Shown: positions 35,401 through 45,668 of the stretch, in pieces
How positions within the stretch are numbered: the stretch's first letter is position 1
Layout of the letters: the number at the start of each line of letters is the position of its first letter
Source: Spodoptera frugiperda
Taxonomy: Eukaryota; Arthropoda; Insecta; Lepidoptera; Noctuidae
NCBI RefSeq assembly: GCF_023101765.2
Contig: NC_064218.1
Span: forward strand, 3,720,001 to 3,784,000
DNA length: 64,000 nt
Direction of reading: 5' to 3'
Position numbers and translations under genes: made by a program
Notes under the pieces: generated by a model
The model's input: only the letters and a program-made list of their open reading frames with translations
Database searches by the model: none
What the model was told of the DNA's origin: nothing

Positions 35401-38400
35401 AGATATTTTAAATACTTACTTAGTAAGCCCAATAGCAGCTCCTCGGCAGGGTACCAGGACAGGATCTGGAGTGGTCCGGCGGCGCAGTGTGATGGGAGCC
35501 TCCCAGTCACGAGCACCACTAGTAGCCAGCCTCAGGGCTTCGCCCCCAGCAGTGTCAGACAGCTGCTTCGGACCTTCTTCGACGCGCCATCCCAGGACTT
35601 TAGACCAGGACTTATTCGCCAGCTAAACAATAGATGGACACGTTTTTATTTAAGCTAGCTCTGCCTGAGACTTCACTCACACAACACTGTTGATTTTGTC
35701 ACCTTTTTAACTTAGGCTGCACTTCCACAAATTGGACCACAATTCGCTGATTGCTCTTGAATTTAAGTAACCAACGTTGAAATTTTGTTGATAGACAGAT
35801 ATTAAACTTCACAATTTATTTGTACGTTGAAATATGACTCCCGCGCACTCACATGCGTATACGCAGCGGTACTGCGTTAGACTAAGCGCCGTTACAATAA
35901 CATTTGTATATTTACATAGTACGTGGTTGTTAGTGTATATAAACAATGGTTTTCCTCTGTCGTAATCAGGCAATTATAAATATAATATGTGGTAAGCTAA
36001 TCACACCATATTCAGTGTTGATAATTTATTGGCTCGTAGTTTTAATTATCCTTTTATAGTAGTAAACTCTAAAGTGCATGCATTGACTGAGCATGGACCT
36101 TCTAATTTCAATTTTAATATTTAAGTCTTAATTTTTAGTGCCATTTATTTATTTCATACAGTCATCCAAGTGATTTAGAATGCAGATATAAAGATAAAGA
36201 TTCACTAAGTATAAGAGATAGTAGCTACAACTACACTAAATCCAGATACCATGTCTTTCCATCTTTTGTAGTTTCGTTAAATCGTTACTGTCTTTGTAAA
36301 CAAGGTAAGTAAAGAAAGAAATCAGTTTATTTGTAAGTAACGCATGCAAAACAAGGTAATTAAAGCAAACGAATAAGGAACACGGCTTCTTAAGGTAAAC
36401 GTCCACAGGCCCGCATCGTACGCATCACACGCATCGTATGCATCCCATATGAAGTCATCAGTACGCATCGCATGTAGGTATTGCTGATGACGACATCAGC
36501 ACGCATCGCATGTAGGTATTGCTGATGACGTCATCTACGCTACGCATCGCATGCAGGTAATGCTGATGACGTCATACGGAATGCGTACCATCGTACTTGC
36601 GTACGTCGTGCGATGCGTACGATGCGGACATTTGGACGCTTACCTTTATACGGTATCAATCTATTTTTTTACTTGTATACCTACTAAATTAATAATATTT
36701 TTTGCCGACTGTACTTTTGTGAATATTTAACTTATATTTTGATGGTCTACTTACAAGGATCTTCTGCTGTTCATCAGTGACGGCTATGAGATCCCGGCAG
36801 CGGTCGGCTGCGGCTGCGAGCGCTGCCACGGCTGCTATCTGAGCCCGTGCAGCGGATGCAGCAGCCCGCGACTGCAGCACTTCAGCGCACCACGCTGTAG
36901 CACTTAGTGTCTCCACCATTATCTGTAGAGGGTTGAGGATTTAGTTAAATATGGTAGTAAGGTTTTCGTAAAACTGCTTTCTAGCTGTAATTTGTAAGTT
37001 ACGACGAGCGAGTAACATCTTTAACTTTGATTTTAAATGTTCAAAGAGCGACTGTAAGAATTACAATTATTTTGACGAATTCAATAATAATATTGGTTGC
37101 ACATATTGGTATTTAAAGGTATCGAATTATTACAACTAGCCTTACAAAATGTAATGAAACTTAATATATATAGTTAAAATTATCAGCTGAAGCTATACAC
37201 GATAAAAAAAGTTACATAGGTTTTGAATTATTTTCTAGCATCTACACTAAAAGTTCGTAAACACCGCTACCATCAAAATAATACCTACATAATTAATGAA
37301 TGAATGGATTAAAAAGAACCACTAGCAATACATGTTATAAGAATATTTTGCGAAATTATACAACCTACAAAAATGCAAATTATAACGTACTAACACATTC
37401 AGACTTTGCAGTTGTATTGGTCGATGATTGTTCATGATTTCACGTACTGTAACATTGACAACATTATTTTAGAGCAGCTTTTCTGTCAAGAAAATTGACG
37501 TCAATTCCTTAGTTTTCAGAATTTTCGAAAAATGTCTCCTCTTATATCATTTAAATCTAAACCAACCCAAACTGCCAATAACATAAATACGAATAATATC
37601 ACGAATCAGGATTCCGGGTTATCCCAAGTACCAACCTCACACAAACATAGCGACCATAACAAGAACCTGAGCTACAGATCGGGAAATAGTTTCGAATTTA
37701 ATGAGGGGGTCGTCATGTGATACGAGTTCCGATAGGGTGCTACCTACACACTACACAGTGCCGGATTTAACACGTAGGTAGCAAAGGGGCCCCGAGCAAC
37801 AGGGCCCCAAATGGGCCGGCTCGACCGGAGTTATACCACGGCCTCACCGAAAACATACGTGAAAACACGCTGGCGTTGTGTTTCGTTGTGTGAGTTAGAT
37901 TACCGGAAGCTCAATTCCCCCTGCCCAATCCCTGATTCACCAACAACCGTTAAATTCCTAATGCCAGCAATGCACTTGTATCTCTAATCTGGTGCATCCA
38001 AAGGCGGCGGCGAACACTTGTAACTCTTCAGGTGATACGTCTGCTACTTGTAACCGGCGTGTTCCATAGATAGCGCCGATGGCTTACTATCAGGTGATTC
38101 ATAAATATGTTCGTTTGTATATCTCATAAACACTGCGGAATGCATAGCGGGATACCGGGGCTCCGGCTCGAAAAGCAGGAGTAGGAACGGGGTGGTTTTT
38201 AGTCAGTAAGAGTCTGACACTCCCTCTCGTCTCGCCCAAGAAGGATAAAAGTCATTGGATGATTCCCCCCCCCCCCCTAAAAAAGGTTTGTTCTAGAGAT
38301 ACCCGTTTAAGCTCGAGGGCCTCTCAACACAATTTGCTACGGGCCCCATGCTTGATAGCATCCGTCCCTGTTTCCCTGACATACAAGTTGTGAGGACCCA

Positions 38401-41037
38401 GAGATCATTACTCAAACGGAGGGACGCGAACTTTACCTATATTGTTTTGATTTTGATATCCATTGTCAAGTCCAATTAAGAAGTTACTGTGAAACAATAC
38501 ATCAATATTTATTTTGCTTGAAATTCAGATTTTTTACCTTTTCTGGGATTTTGCAACAGTACCTATGATGATCAGCAATGAGCTTGGTGTTAGCAGTAGG
38601 CTAGTTTCCTATTAAACGTAACAAACGATATTTTCTATGAATTTAGTATGAAATAGTGCGTTATGACGTCATCAGATTTTTGAGTCAAATAGTAGATTTA
38701 TTTGTAGAAAATTAGTTAGAGAAGTTCATAAAACTACTACTTAGTTTACTACTACTATTACCTAGTCATCAAATTTATAAATGAACGTGTGATTATTTTT
38801 GAATATTTTATTAAATTAAAAAGTGGAAATAATTTATTTATTTAGAAACCACCTAATTGGCTTGACTATTATAGTTGTAAAATCGTTTCTTCTATAAATT
38901 AAGTTGTTTACCATTGCAACTGAACTGCTGATTAGCGTAATATTTCAGTAAACATAATACGTACAAAATGTTGCAATACGTAAATTTGAATTGGAAATAA
39001 GGCAACCGACTGAACAAAGAGGCAGAATGTACCGAGCTCCATTCAAAGTCCACTGAAGGGAAATTAAAGATGACAACTGGCAACCCCATTACTAGTGTAC
39101 AATGGCGTCTTATTACACGTGTTACTGGGTCAGTTTCCCGCCGACTTTCCAGTAAAGTGGCAACATTTACATAAACACACAGCTATTAGTCTTGGGGAGC
39201 TTGGATGCAAAGTTATGATGCTGTAGACTAAATCGGTCTTTGGTTAAAGCGGTAAAAATTTTACCGATTTACGTTTTTTTTTAGTCGGTAAACTAGTAGA
39301 TAGATCACCTAATGATATCGCTTCAGTCGCAATCGCGTGTTCGCAGCCGAAACACCAAAGGCGTTACAAGTTGCCGCCTTTTGGGAGTTTGGAATTTAAG
39401 GGTTGTTGGGGAACCGGGGATTGGGAATTGGTAACCTCACTCACACAACGAAACACACCGCAAGCATTGTTTTACGTCTATTTTCTGTGAGGCCGGTCGA
39501 GCCGGCCCATTCGTGCCGATGCATGGCTCTCCCACACTTAAAACTAGTAGAGCTTTTTTCTAAATACACGTGCGTAAATCGATCTGATCTTTTAGTAAAT
39601 TTAATATCGTAGATTTTTATTAGTTACGACAGATTATCAAAAATATTATACCTATGTACAAATATCAACTACTATTTCAGTAATATTCGTGACTTTCAGT
39701 AAAATGCTGATAATTAATTGAATCTAATAAATAGGTACTTTGGCCCTAACCTACTTAGCAAAAAGGGCAGTTGATAGCCATTCTTAATACTATTAGTTCT
39801 ACTCAGTATTCTTTTATAAAACCAATGACAAAGTAAGTATCGAGACTAATTCCCTTCAGTTATGCTAATAACTAAAAACATTGTCTTTTGAAACACGAGA
39901 TTTTACGTATTGACGTGTACTGAAGGATTTTTCCATAAATATGTATTTGTTTTCTTATTTTTTGTTTGTTCAAGTTGTTTTGTAAACAATACGAGTTCAG
40001 GGTAAGCCTTGTTGTAGCTGAATAGTTGTGTAGTAGGTAGATAGGTAGGTAGGTAGTACTTAATTAGTTGTAGGAATTTACTCTTTGTTTTCCAAGAAGC
40101 TATTGACGTTGTCTTACACGTGTAGAGTTCTTATTAAGTACGTAGGTATATTGTTATGTTGTTTCAAATGGTAACGAACTTAAAGTCTTTTATTTTACTT
40201 GTTCGTCAACTGGCGAGTGGTTATTATGGTCTAATAACTCTAATATAACTGCAAAATTAAAAGAAACCTGCGCTATTGATGAACACGCGAGTTTGACACT
40301 CGCCAGTTGACGAACAATTCTTTTTTTTTTAAAAGAATAAGGACCTCGCACATGTTACTTATCTCATATTAAACGCCTAATAAAATGTTGCTTAAAAATG
40401 GAATTGTTTTCTATACGATGCGATGTTAAGATGTTAGATGTAACGAATATGTATATCAATAACATTTCATAAAAGATTGAATATAATTACTTATAAGTAT
40501 AGATTATTCACAATGGACAATGATTTGTAAATACCTCAAAAAAGGGAAATAAGTAACAGTATTTCATTTATTTTTTTTATAATAATGTTGAAATTGTCTG
40601 AAAGTCCTTACCGAATTAATAATTCCAAGAAAATGCATTTTAATTTTAATTAGAGAATTTCGAATGCACGCAAGTTGGAAGAATGAAAATTAATATCTGT
40701 CTGCCTTTTGTAAATATTAATTATGTTTCGGTTCGCGGAATAACATTCTACGTAGGCACCGGTTAGGTAGGGAGTTAATCTTTTTTAAAGATAACTCTTT
40801 AAATAGCGAGCCTTGTGTTTTTCTTCGACAAAAATCCATATAAATAATATCAAATACCTAAGTAATTTTTTACTTCGTACAGGCATCAGTTTATATTCAC
40901 TACGACCCCTTACATTTAATAGTTTAGTTAGGTATTCATGCACACGCATGCAGCGTTGAAATAATTTAGCTATACTTACTCGATTATAACCAGCGTCCAA
41001 ATAGGGCAGTACTGCGAAGTCATCTTTCAGGTAAACA
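26420..41037 (-). CDS. PDE8: High-affinity cAMP phosphodiesterase, PDE8 type (5' end not in view)
   Basis: Twelve exons with matching phases: 41,037-40,980; 36,922-36,755; 35,622-35,420; 34,042-33,859; 32,586-32,410; 30,705-30,613; 30,143-29,892; 29,471-29,255; 28,614-28,433; 27,930-27,794; 27,052-26,898; 26,610-26,420, giving 671 aa. PDE8 enzymes hydrolyse cAMP. Exon 1 seen ('DDFAVLPYLDAGYNR') is the end of the REC-like part; the next two ('VTDEQQKIL' into 'LANKSWSKVLGW') form the PAS domain. Next come 'IRRGSLDV' and 'PLEAPITK'. The catalytic domain shows 'YHNSTHAAD' (29,922 region), metal-binding 'AAAHDVDHPG' (29,379-29,384 for HD), 'IKCADVSN' (D at 27,844-27,846) and 'SQIGFIDYI' with the invariant Gln (26,947-26,949). 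The C-terminus ends in a Thr-rich tail made by a microsatellite. N-terminal exons should lie beyond 41,037 but were not found. Confidence 0.93.
26430..26484 (-). repeat. Coding ACC-type microsatellite in the last PDE8 exon
   Basis: Runs of ggt/ggtg on the plus strand encode the Thr/Pro-rich tail ('TTTNPPTTG', then a run of seven Thr and EE) just before the PDE8 stop at 26,420. Length is likely to vary between individuals. Confidence 0.85.
28640..28845 (+). repeat. R5 repeat copy in a PDE8 intron
   Basis: It matches 24,140-24,365: 'ggcgaactccgtttcgct', 'tcgtgcgttctgaagtta' and 'gcgtcaggaaggaaaacccg'. Confidence 0.6.
29100..29235 (+). repeat. R8 repeat copy in a PDE8 intron
   Basis: 'cgcggtttcacccgctctgc', 'ttatagcctatagcctttct' and 'actattcaacacaaaaa' recur at 57,175-57,385 and partly at 48,565-48,665. 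This is a common moth repeat tail. Confidence 0.55.
29540..29691. repeat. Long hairpin element, 65-bp arms, in a PDE8 intron
   Basis: Arms 29,540-29,604 and 29,627-29,691 are reverse complements. The inner 33 bp (29,572-29,604 with 29,627-29,659) are perfect; the outer part has few mismatches. The spacer is 22 bp. Read as RNA it would form a very stable stem. Confidence 0.9.
29692..29755. repeat. TATG microsatellite and third partial hairpin arm
   Basis: About eight TATG units follow the hairpin. Then 'gtacaatttacagtcttgtg' with 'atcctt' repeats the outer part of the hairpin's left arm. This implies a second, truncated copy of the same element. Confidence 0.7.
30285..30560 (+). repeat. Rep-D 3' part, split by a MITE
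   Basis: 'gattaatgctcaaaccttct' and 'cagcagtggctactta' are interrupted at 30,382. 'taggctattggcgtgatgat' resumes after 30,532. Uninterrupted copies at 50.7 and 62.0 kb show the join. Confidence 0.75.
30383..30529. mobile_element. PIF/Harbinger-type MITE with TTA duplication
   Basis: The termini AGGTAAGCGTCCACA and TGTGGACGCGTACCT are near-perfect inverted repeats. TTA precedes (30,380-30,382) and follows (30,530-30,532) the element, and Rep-D without the insert shows the empty site. The 3-bp TTA duplication is the mark of PIF/Harbinger. The interior is nearly palindromic, with two TGACGTCA palindromes (30,422-30,429 and 30,465-30,472). Confidence 0.85.
31445..31575. repeat. CCAAT-palindrome MITE, copy 1, PDE8 intron
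   Basis: The ends 'cgagtttactttacgtt' and 'aacgtaaagcatactcg' are inverted. The core is an inverted repeat: 'gcgctgtgattggccgg' against 'tgaccaatcacagcgcc'. Related copies lie at 32,055-32,205 and 34,405-34,545. Confidence 0.75.
32055..32205. repeat. CCAAT-palindrome MITE, copy 2, PDE8 intron
   Basis: Long inverted arms run from 'cttagtatgagtttg' to 'caaactcgtactaag'. They include 'gaaacgagaccgcgttcgg' and its complement. The centre holds 'ctgattggccgg' and 'ccaaccaatcag'. This is the best preserved of the three copies. Confidence 0.8.
32848..33050 (+). repeat. R6 repeat copy in a PDE8 intron
   Basis: It runs from 'actagcgacccgccccagct' through 'cgttgcgtagttttaaagat' to 'ttatactatgtagtgat'. 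It is almost identical to 49,821-50,022. Confidence 0.7.
34073..34335. repeat. Possible small inverted-repeat element starting at TTAA
   Basis: 'CGTTCACTGTCC' near 34,080 and 'GGGACAGTGAACG' near 34,315 are inverted. The left end follows TTAA (piggyBac-style target), but I see no TTAA beside the right end. Class and edges are uncertain. Confidence 0.4.
34405..34545. repeat. CCAAT-palindrome MITE, copy 3, PDE8 intron
   Basis: 'gaaacgagaccgcgttcgg' and 'ggcgctgtcattggttgg' face 'ccggccaatcagagcgcc' and 'gcgctctggtttcgtttt'. It belongs to the same family as the copies at 31.4 and 32.1 kb, here with one CCAAT half changed. Confidence 0.7.
34625..34648. repeat. Perfect 24-bp palindrome
   Basis: The half-site CCTGTGCAGTCA is followed directly by its complement TGACTGCACAGG. 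A third, direct 'gactgcacagg' follows within 20 bp. It is intronic in PDE8. Confidence 0.9.
36393..36645. mobile_element. PIF/Harbinger-type MITE with TTA duplication, larger copy
   Basis: 'AGGTAAACGTCCACAGG' at the left and 'GGACGCTTACCT' at the right are inverted, with TTA on both sides (36,390-36,392 and 36,646-36,648). Internal 'cgcatgtaggtattgctga' blocks are tandemly repeated, making it longer than the 147-bp copy at 30.4 kb. Two exact TGACGTCA palindromes lie at 36,526-36,533 and 36,567-36,574. Confidence 0.85.
37805..38110 (-). repeat. Rep-A copy, inverted and diverged
   Basis: 'gggccggctcgaccggag', 'gttgtgtgagttagattacc' and 'caacaaccgttaaattccta' are the complement of the Rep-A consensus seen at 54.5 kb. 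Confidence 0.65.
38150..38285 (+). repeat. R1-tail fragment with a C-run end
   Basis: 'ccggggctccggctcgaaaa', 'aggaacggggtggtttttag' and 'aaagtcattggatgattc' match the LINE 3' UTR at 22.1 kb. A run of C replaces the usual poly(A) tail. Confidence 0.7.
39260..39545 (+). repeat. Rep-A copy in a PDE8 intron
   Basis: The ordered Rep-A blocks run from 'gtagatagatcacctaatg' to 'gatgcatggctctcccacac', with a short internal deletion relative to 54.5 kb. Confidence 0.65.
40199..40317. repeat. 119-bp inverted-repeat element, 21-bp perfect arms
   Basis: The arms 40,199-40,219 and 40,297-40,317 contain 'gttcgtcaactggcgagtg' and its exact complement. No target duplication is clear. It is probably a small MITE within a PDE8 intron. 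Confidence 0.8.
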
Positions 41038-41094
41038 CTGAAACAAATAGAGAAAATTGTTAGACTTCTTAGAAAATACTAACTATCATATCAC

Positions 41095-41375
41095 ATCAAC
41101 AGCCTATAACTGGCCACTGCATACGAAAGGCGGAGAGGGTTTGAGCATTAATCGCCACGCTTGCTCAATGCGGGTTGGCGATTTCAATCTTATAGTTAAA
41201 AGTTATAAGCACAGGTTTCTTCGCGATGTTTTCCTTCACAGCTTGTCAGTGATGATGATCTTAGAAACTACATATAACTTGGAAAAAAGTCATTCGTATT
41301 GCCGTAGGTAGGTTTCAAAACCGCACTCTCATGCATGAGAAGCGGGCGTCTTAAACCTCCGGGCATCAAGACATA
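41095..41375 (-). repeat. Rep-D copy, inverted
   Basis: 'gagcattaatcgccacgctt' and 'tcatgcatgagaagcgggcg' are the complement of the Rep-D copies at 50.5 and 61.7 kb. Confidence 0.65.
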
Positions 41376-41461
41376 AACTATATCTACTAATAAATATTAA
41401 TACTCAATTTATATTAATGTATTAAATATTTCAAACAACTCCATTCGCATTGCCATTTTAA

Positions 41462-41600
41462 ACTTTTTTTATAAGGGAAAATCATCCAATGCCTTCTCCC
41501 ACCTTGGGTGAGGTGACTAAAAACCACCCCGTTCCTATTCCTGCTTTTCGAGCCGGAGCCCCAGTAAACCCGCTAGGTAGTCCGCAGCTCCGGAAAAACT
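41462..41600 (-). repeat. R1-tail fragment, inverted
   Basis: 'aaatcatccaatgccttctc', 'aaaaaccaccccgttcctat' and 'cgctaggtagtccgcagctc' are the complement of the LINE 3' UTR. Confidence 0.7.
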
Positions 41601-42049
41601 TAAAACCTAGATGGAGACCACTTTCCATCTTCAGAAACAGTCACAAATAACTAGGCTACTTATTAATATTCCTCGCTTCAAGTCATTAAAATATTAAGTG
41701 ACATTTACGTTTGGAATCAGAAACGACTAGTAGGTATAACAAGGTATTGCTTGGCTGCATTTCACCGAATGCTTTCGACAGTTTCCTGAAAGTTTCATAT
41801 ACCTGAAGCCCGCACTCGTAATGAATAAGTTCCGTAATTTCAGCGAGACTGCAGTAAGTTGAGTAGGTACTCCATTTATTAGAGTGTTGCATTTCCAAAA
41901 TTATTACTAATGGCCTTATTTTAATTGTAAAGCTTTAAGAAGAGGTTTGTTATTTTCTCTAGAAACTTGTTACCTACGTGTTTTTTTGTAGTCTGGACCT
42001 AAAATTGATATCATAATATTATGTTAACTTAAAATCACCGTTTACTCAG

Positions 42050-42160
42050 CACGCGCAGCCTACTCTCACGACGTCGCCGCGTCTGCGCACGCTGCTCATG
42101 ATGAAGAGTCCCTCTGTGACTCGAAACTAGTAGAGCTTTTCTCCATTAATTTACGTGAGT
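42050..42160. repeat. Rep-F copy
   Basis: 'gacgtcgccgcgtctgcgca', 'gctgctcatgatgaaga' and 'gtccctctgtgactcgaaac' match 23,450-23,545 closely. A short relic of the same 'aaactagtagagctttt' end lies at 39,540. Confidence 0.65.
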
Positions 42161-42707
42161 AAACCGTGATTTTTAGTTCATTTAGTATATCTCACGATAG
42201 TTATTTTAAAAATATCATATAATGTATTACACTTACACGTACTTATAAGTTCGTGGTTATTTTAAATCATTAGTTTTTCATTTGCACTATTATTTCACAA
42301 GAAATTACGGTATCACAGCTACAAAACAAATAAACAAGCAAGAAAATCTGCTTTTTCGTGACAATTTCTCAATATACCTACTTAAGTTAACATTTAAAAA
42401 GTTAAACATTGCTTTTCTACTCGATACGTGTTACTTGAAAAACGCGAATGATTACATAATGAGAACGACGTATACCTTTTAACGTTTCGCGCCAAAACAA
42501 AATGGCGCCTAAAACAAAGAGTTAGGAGTGAATGAGTGAACTGAACGAACGAACCAGTCTTCGAGCGCAGCTAATGAATGTTACGGAAACTTTTTGTATT
42601 CAGTAAAAGCTTTACAAAATAACATGTAGAGTTCACTTTATTGAGTTTTCTTTACATTTATTTACTGCTAAGTAAATGTTAGGTAGTGAGTGGATGCTTG
42701 GAAAAGT

Positions 42708-42732
42708 TTGAGAGAGAGAGAGAGAGAGAGTT
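42708..42732. repeat. GA dinucleotide microsatellite
   Basis: About twelve GA units lie next to a 'ttttattgtcctttatt' motif, an arrangement common in moth SINE or LINE tails. Confidence 0.8.
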
Positions 42733-44002
42733 TTATTGTCCTTTATTAGACGTATTCAAAATGTGTCCTATGAACTGATTGGCATTAGTACATCAAAAAT
42801 GTTCTACATTTGAAAAAAATATGTAGGTAACAACAATACAAAATATAAATAAATGATCCATAATAATTCTAAATAAACCAAAATGACTAAACAGTGACCT
42901 ACACAAACGCGTATCATAGCAATAAATTAATTAGCACAAATCCTTTGAATAATCGTTCATTCCGCATAAATCCATCAGAGAGAATGGAACGTTACTCTAT
43001 GGGCGGGGAGCAAATTCCAAACAATATTATCTGTGTTTATTGTCTGCACAGACTATACAGCTCCCTCCAAAATCGGGTCTGTTGGCAGAATGGACAATGG
43101 TTAGCGTAGACTAGGTTGGGGCAGTCCGCCAATGGAGAGATAACTGACGGGCAAAGACAGGCAGTGAGGTAGGTTATTTTGTACTGAATGTGGTATGAAA
43201 ACTAGTTTGTGAATGTTGTGACACATGACACGTCTGTTTTGAATGTTTTTACGTATAGAAGTTACAGACTAAACAAATATAAAATCTTTCTGTTCCATTT
43301 TGATCAAATATCTCCTTCTAAGACAAATTACTTCTAAAATGTGCTGTAATACATACTTTTAGCTTTTTCGTAATTTATTTTGTTGATGCAATAAGTTTTT
43401 GATTTTGAGTATGATACCTAGCATAAATAGGTAGGTACCTACATTCTTTATCACAGGATTTGCTTAGATAGTCAAATAAAAAAAAAAACAGACTGAAAAT
43501 GTGTGTGACATTATTTTTAAATTCACTGATATGTTAAAATAATTGTGTTGCTAGTTAAAATGTTTTAAATAGTGTATAAATTTTTCCTTTAATAATGTTA
43601 TGATGCCGCCATTTAGTGTTTGCTTACATTAAGACGTAATATAGTTGAAACTGTATGAAATCTTCTGCTAACGACTTAACGTAATTTATCCACATTATTT
43701 GAATTTAAAGAAAAAATGTTAGACTTTTCACTTTACATCACAAACAAAAGTTCCGTCTAGACTTCCATTAAAATATTGTATTTCACGTTCATCCCAACAA
43801 ATGCAAGTTGCACTGCTGTTGTGCTACTATAATCCTTGGGGCTTACAAACGATTCGTAGACATCCCTTAGGTATAATCCTTGTACATTGTAAACAACTAC
43901 CTATACAGAGTAATGGACACAAATCTTACATCTTTCGTCATAGTCACAACGATTTTATCAAAACAAATTGTAAGGATTACCAATCCAGCTCAAGTGCGCG
44001 GA

Positions 44003-44393
44003 TAGGGTTGCCACATCGATTCTTCCTGTTATCGGGATCAATAACCGATTTTTCGGGAATTTACGGCTTTGATCGGGAGATATAAAAAAATAAGTTAATA
44101 ATGTTAATTTATACTTAAACATAATATATTAAGAAAACAAACATATTTTTGCATTGCACTGTAGATATAAAGTAGACCAAAAACGCGTTCGCAGTAAGCG
44201 CTACGTACTGGAATAAACAAAAAACATTTTGGTTAAATTTTTAACTTCTTGTTTGCAAGTTTCGCTTGACGAAAATGTGAACTTCAAATTATCGAACTTG
44301 TTTTTCGGGAGATTATTTTCTTCGCCGGGAGTCGGGAGGACATACAAAAATTATAAGAATCCCGCCAAATCCCGACCGTGTGGCAACCCTACT
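44003..44393. repeat. hAT-like MITE candidate
   Basis: Inverted termini TAGGGTTGCCACA (44,003-44,015) and TGTGGCAACCCTA (44,379-44,391) are exact. The flanks GCGCGGAT and TCGCGGAT are 8-bp near-repeats if the ends are set at AGGG and CCCTAC. The interior repeats 'cgggag' and 'cccg' motifs. The 8-bp duplication and TIR style suggest hAT; the internal sequence is non-coding. Confidence 0.6.
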
Positions 44394-44683
44394 CGCGGAT
44401 AATAAATGAAACTACGTATGTTGCCTTAATTATTTGCATACGTAATTAATCTTGATAAAAGACAAAGCTGTTTCATACAAGTTCGGAATGTTCTGGAAAT
44501 GTTCACTCGCTTGGCTCCGCTGAATGCTTTTGTTTTAAACTTGGGGTACGATGTGGCGTGAACGGTTTTTCCAACTTTATTCATTTGTCTGTGAGAGTAG
44601 TTTTGAATTGGTTGCCATGGTTACTTTGTTGTGGATTGTCCGTTTTTCTGTTGCAGGATTGCCATTGTATTATTGGAGTTTAA

Positions 44684-44979
44684 GGGTGCTTTTCCACCAG
44701 AGATGTGCATGCTACGTTGCTGTGGATGCGTTTGACTTCCACCAATCATATTCATTGGTATACATAGCTTAGCACTGGTGGAAACAGACTCAGTTAAACT
44801 ATGTTTTTTATATGGAAAGATGCGTGCTATGGATGGCTTCCCATCGCATTCTCCCGATGCGCATCTTACTCGCACAGCTACATAGCTTTAGTATCGGTAA
44901 ACGGTCACATAGTTTCACAGCTTAGCTATTACATCTTCGTAGCATAGCTACACTGCACACCTCTGGTGGAAAAGCACCC
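44684..44979. mobile_element. TAA-type MITE, complete, 296 bp
   Basis: Termini GGGTGCTTTTCCACCAGAG and CTCTGGTGGAAAAGCACCC are exact inverted repeats. TAA flanks both sides (44,681-44,683 and 44,980-44,982), as in PIF/Harbinger elements. A truncated relative lies at 14,712-14,937. Confidence 0.85.
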
Positions 44980-45511
44980 TAAGCTTAATGTTGCCTTGAG
45001 TACGAAGATTAGTATGATCAAGGAAGATAAAGGAATTTTCTAGGAACTGTTTAGACATATAATAATTTTAAATGTTCTAGCCTCCGTAAATAGTATTTTG
45101 CTTTAATGTTTATTTTTGGAGGCAAATATTGTCGACCTGTCGTGGTTTAAAGAGCTCTGTAAATAATATCAGTATCGGTCGACCTGAAAATTAAATAAAT
45201 CTTTCAAATTAAAGTTAGGTCTTACTTAAGCTAAGTTACTAAGTCAATATTATTTAGTTATATTAAGGCAGTGAGTCAGCAATTATAGACTTGCGATTGG
45301 GAATTGGTTTATCGTAAATTCCAGACAGGACAAGTTCCCGTGGGTGACTCGTTATGTCGCCATGGCAACGGGAATACAGTGTTGTGGTTTCCCGTAACGT
45401 GGGCAAAACGTAAATTGGTAGGGGAGCGGGAGTTTAGATTTACTGTCTTAGTACTTAATATTAGTCAGTACCTATTGTTAGTAGTATTTATTTATTTAGG
45501 TATCTTTAGTG

Positions 45512-45668
45512 GTTTTTATTGAGGGGTGTAAATAATCCAATGACTTCTCCCGCCTTGGGCGAGGCGAGAGAGAGTGTCAGACTCTTACTGACTAAAAACC
45601 ACCCCGTTTCTACTTCTACTTTTCGAGCCGGAGCCCCGGTAACCCGCTAGGTAATCCGCAGCTCTGGG
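45512..45668 (-). repeat. R1-tail fragment, inverted
   Basis: 'ccaatgacttctcccgcctt', 'tgtcagactcttactgacta' and 'gagccggagccccggtaacc' match the complement of the LINE 3' UTR. Confidence 0.75.

Larger units (their letters stand above)
36923..40979. other. PDE8 intron, about 4 kb
   Basis: The intron between the PAS-start exon and the REC-end exon contains Rep-A (37.8 and 39.3 kb), an R1-tail (38.15 kb) and an inverted-repeat element (40.2 kb). The rest is AT-rich with no exon that I can support. Confidence 0.6.

Noticed and set aside
41686..41898. Possible further PDE8 N-terminal exon on the minus strand
   Set aside because: The translation shows no match to the PDE8 N-terminal REC-like region and has no fitting splice sites.
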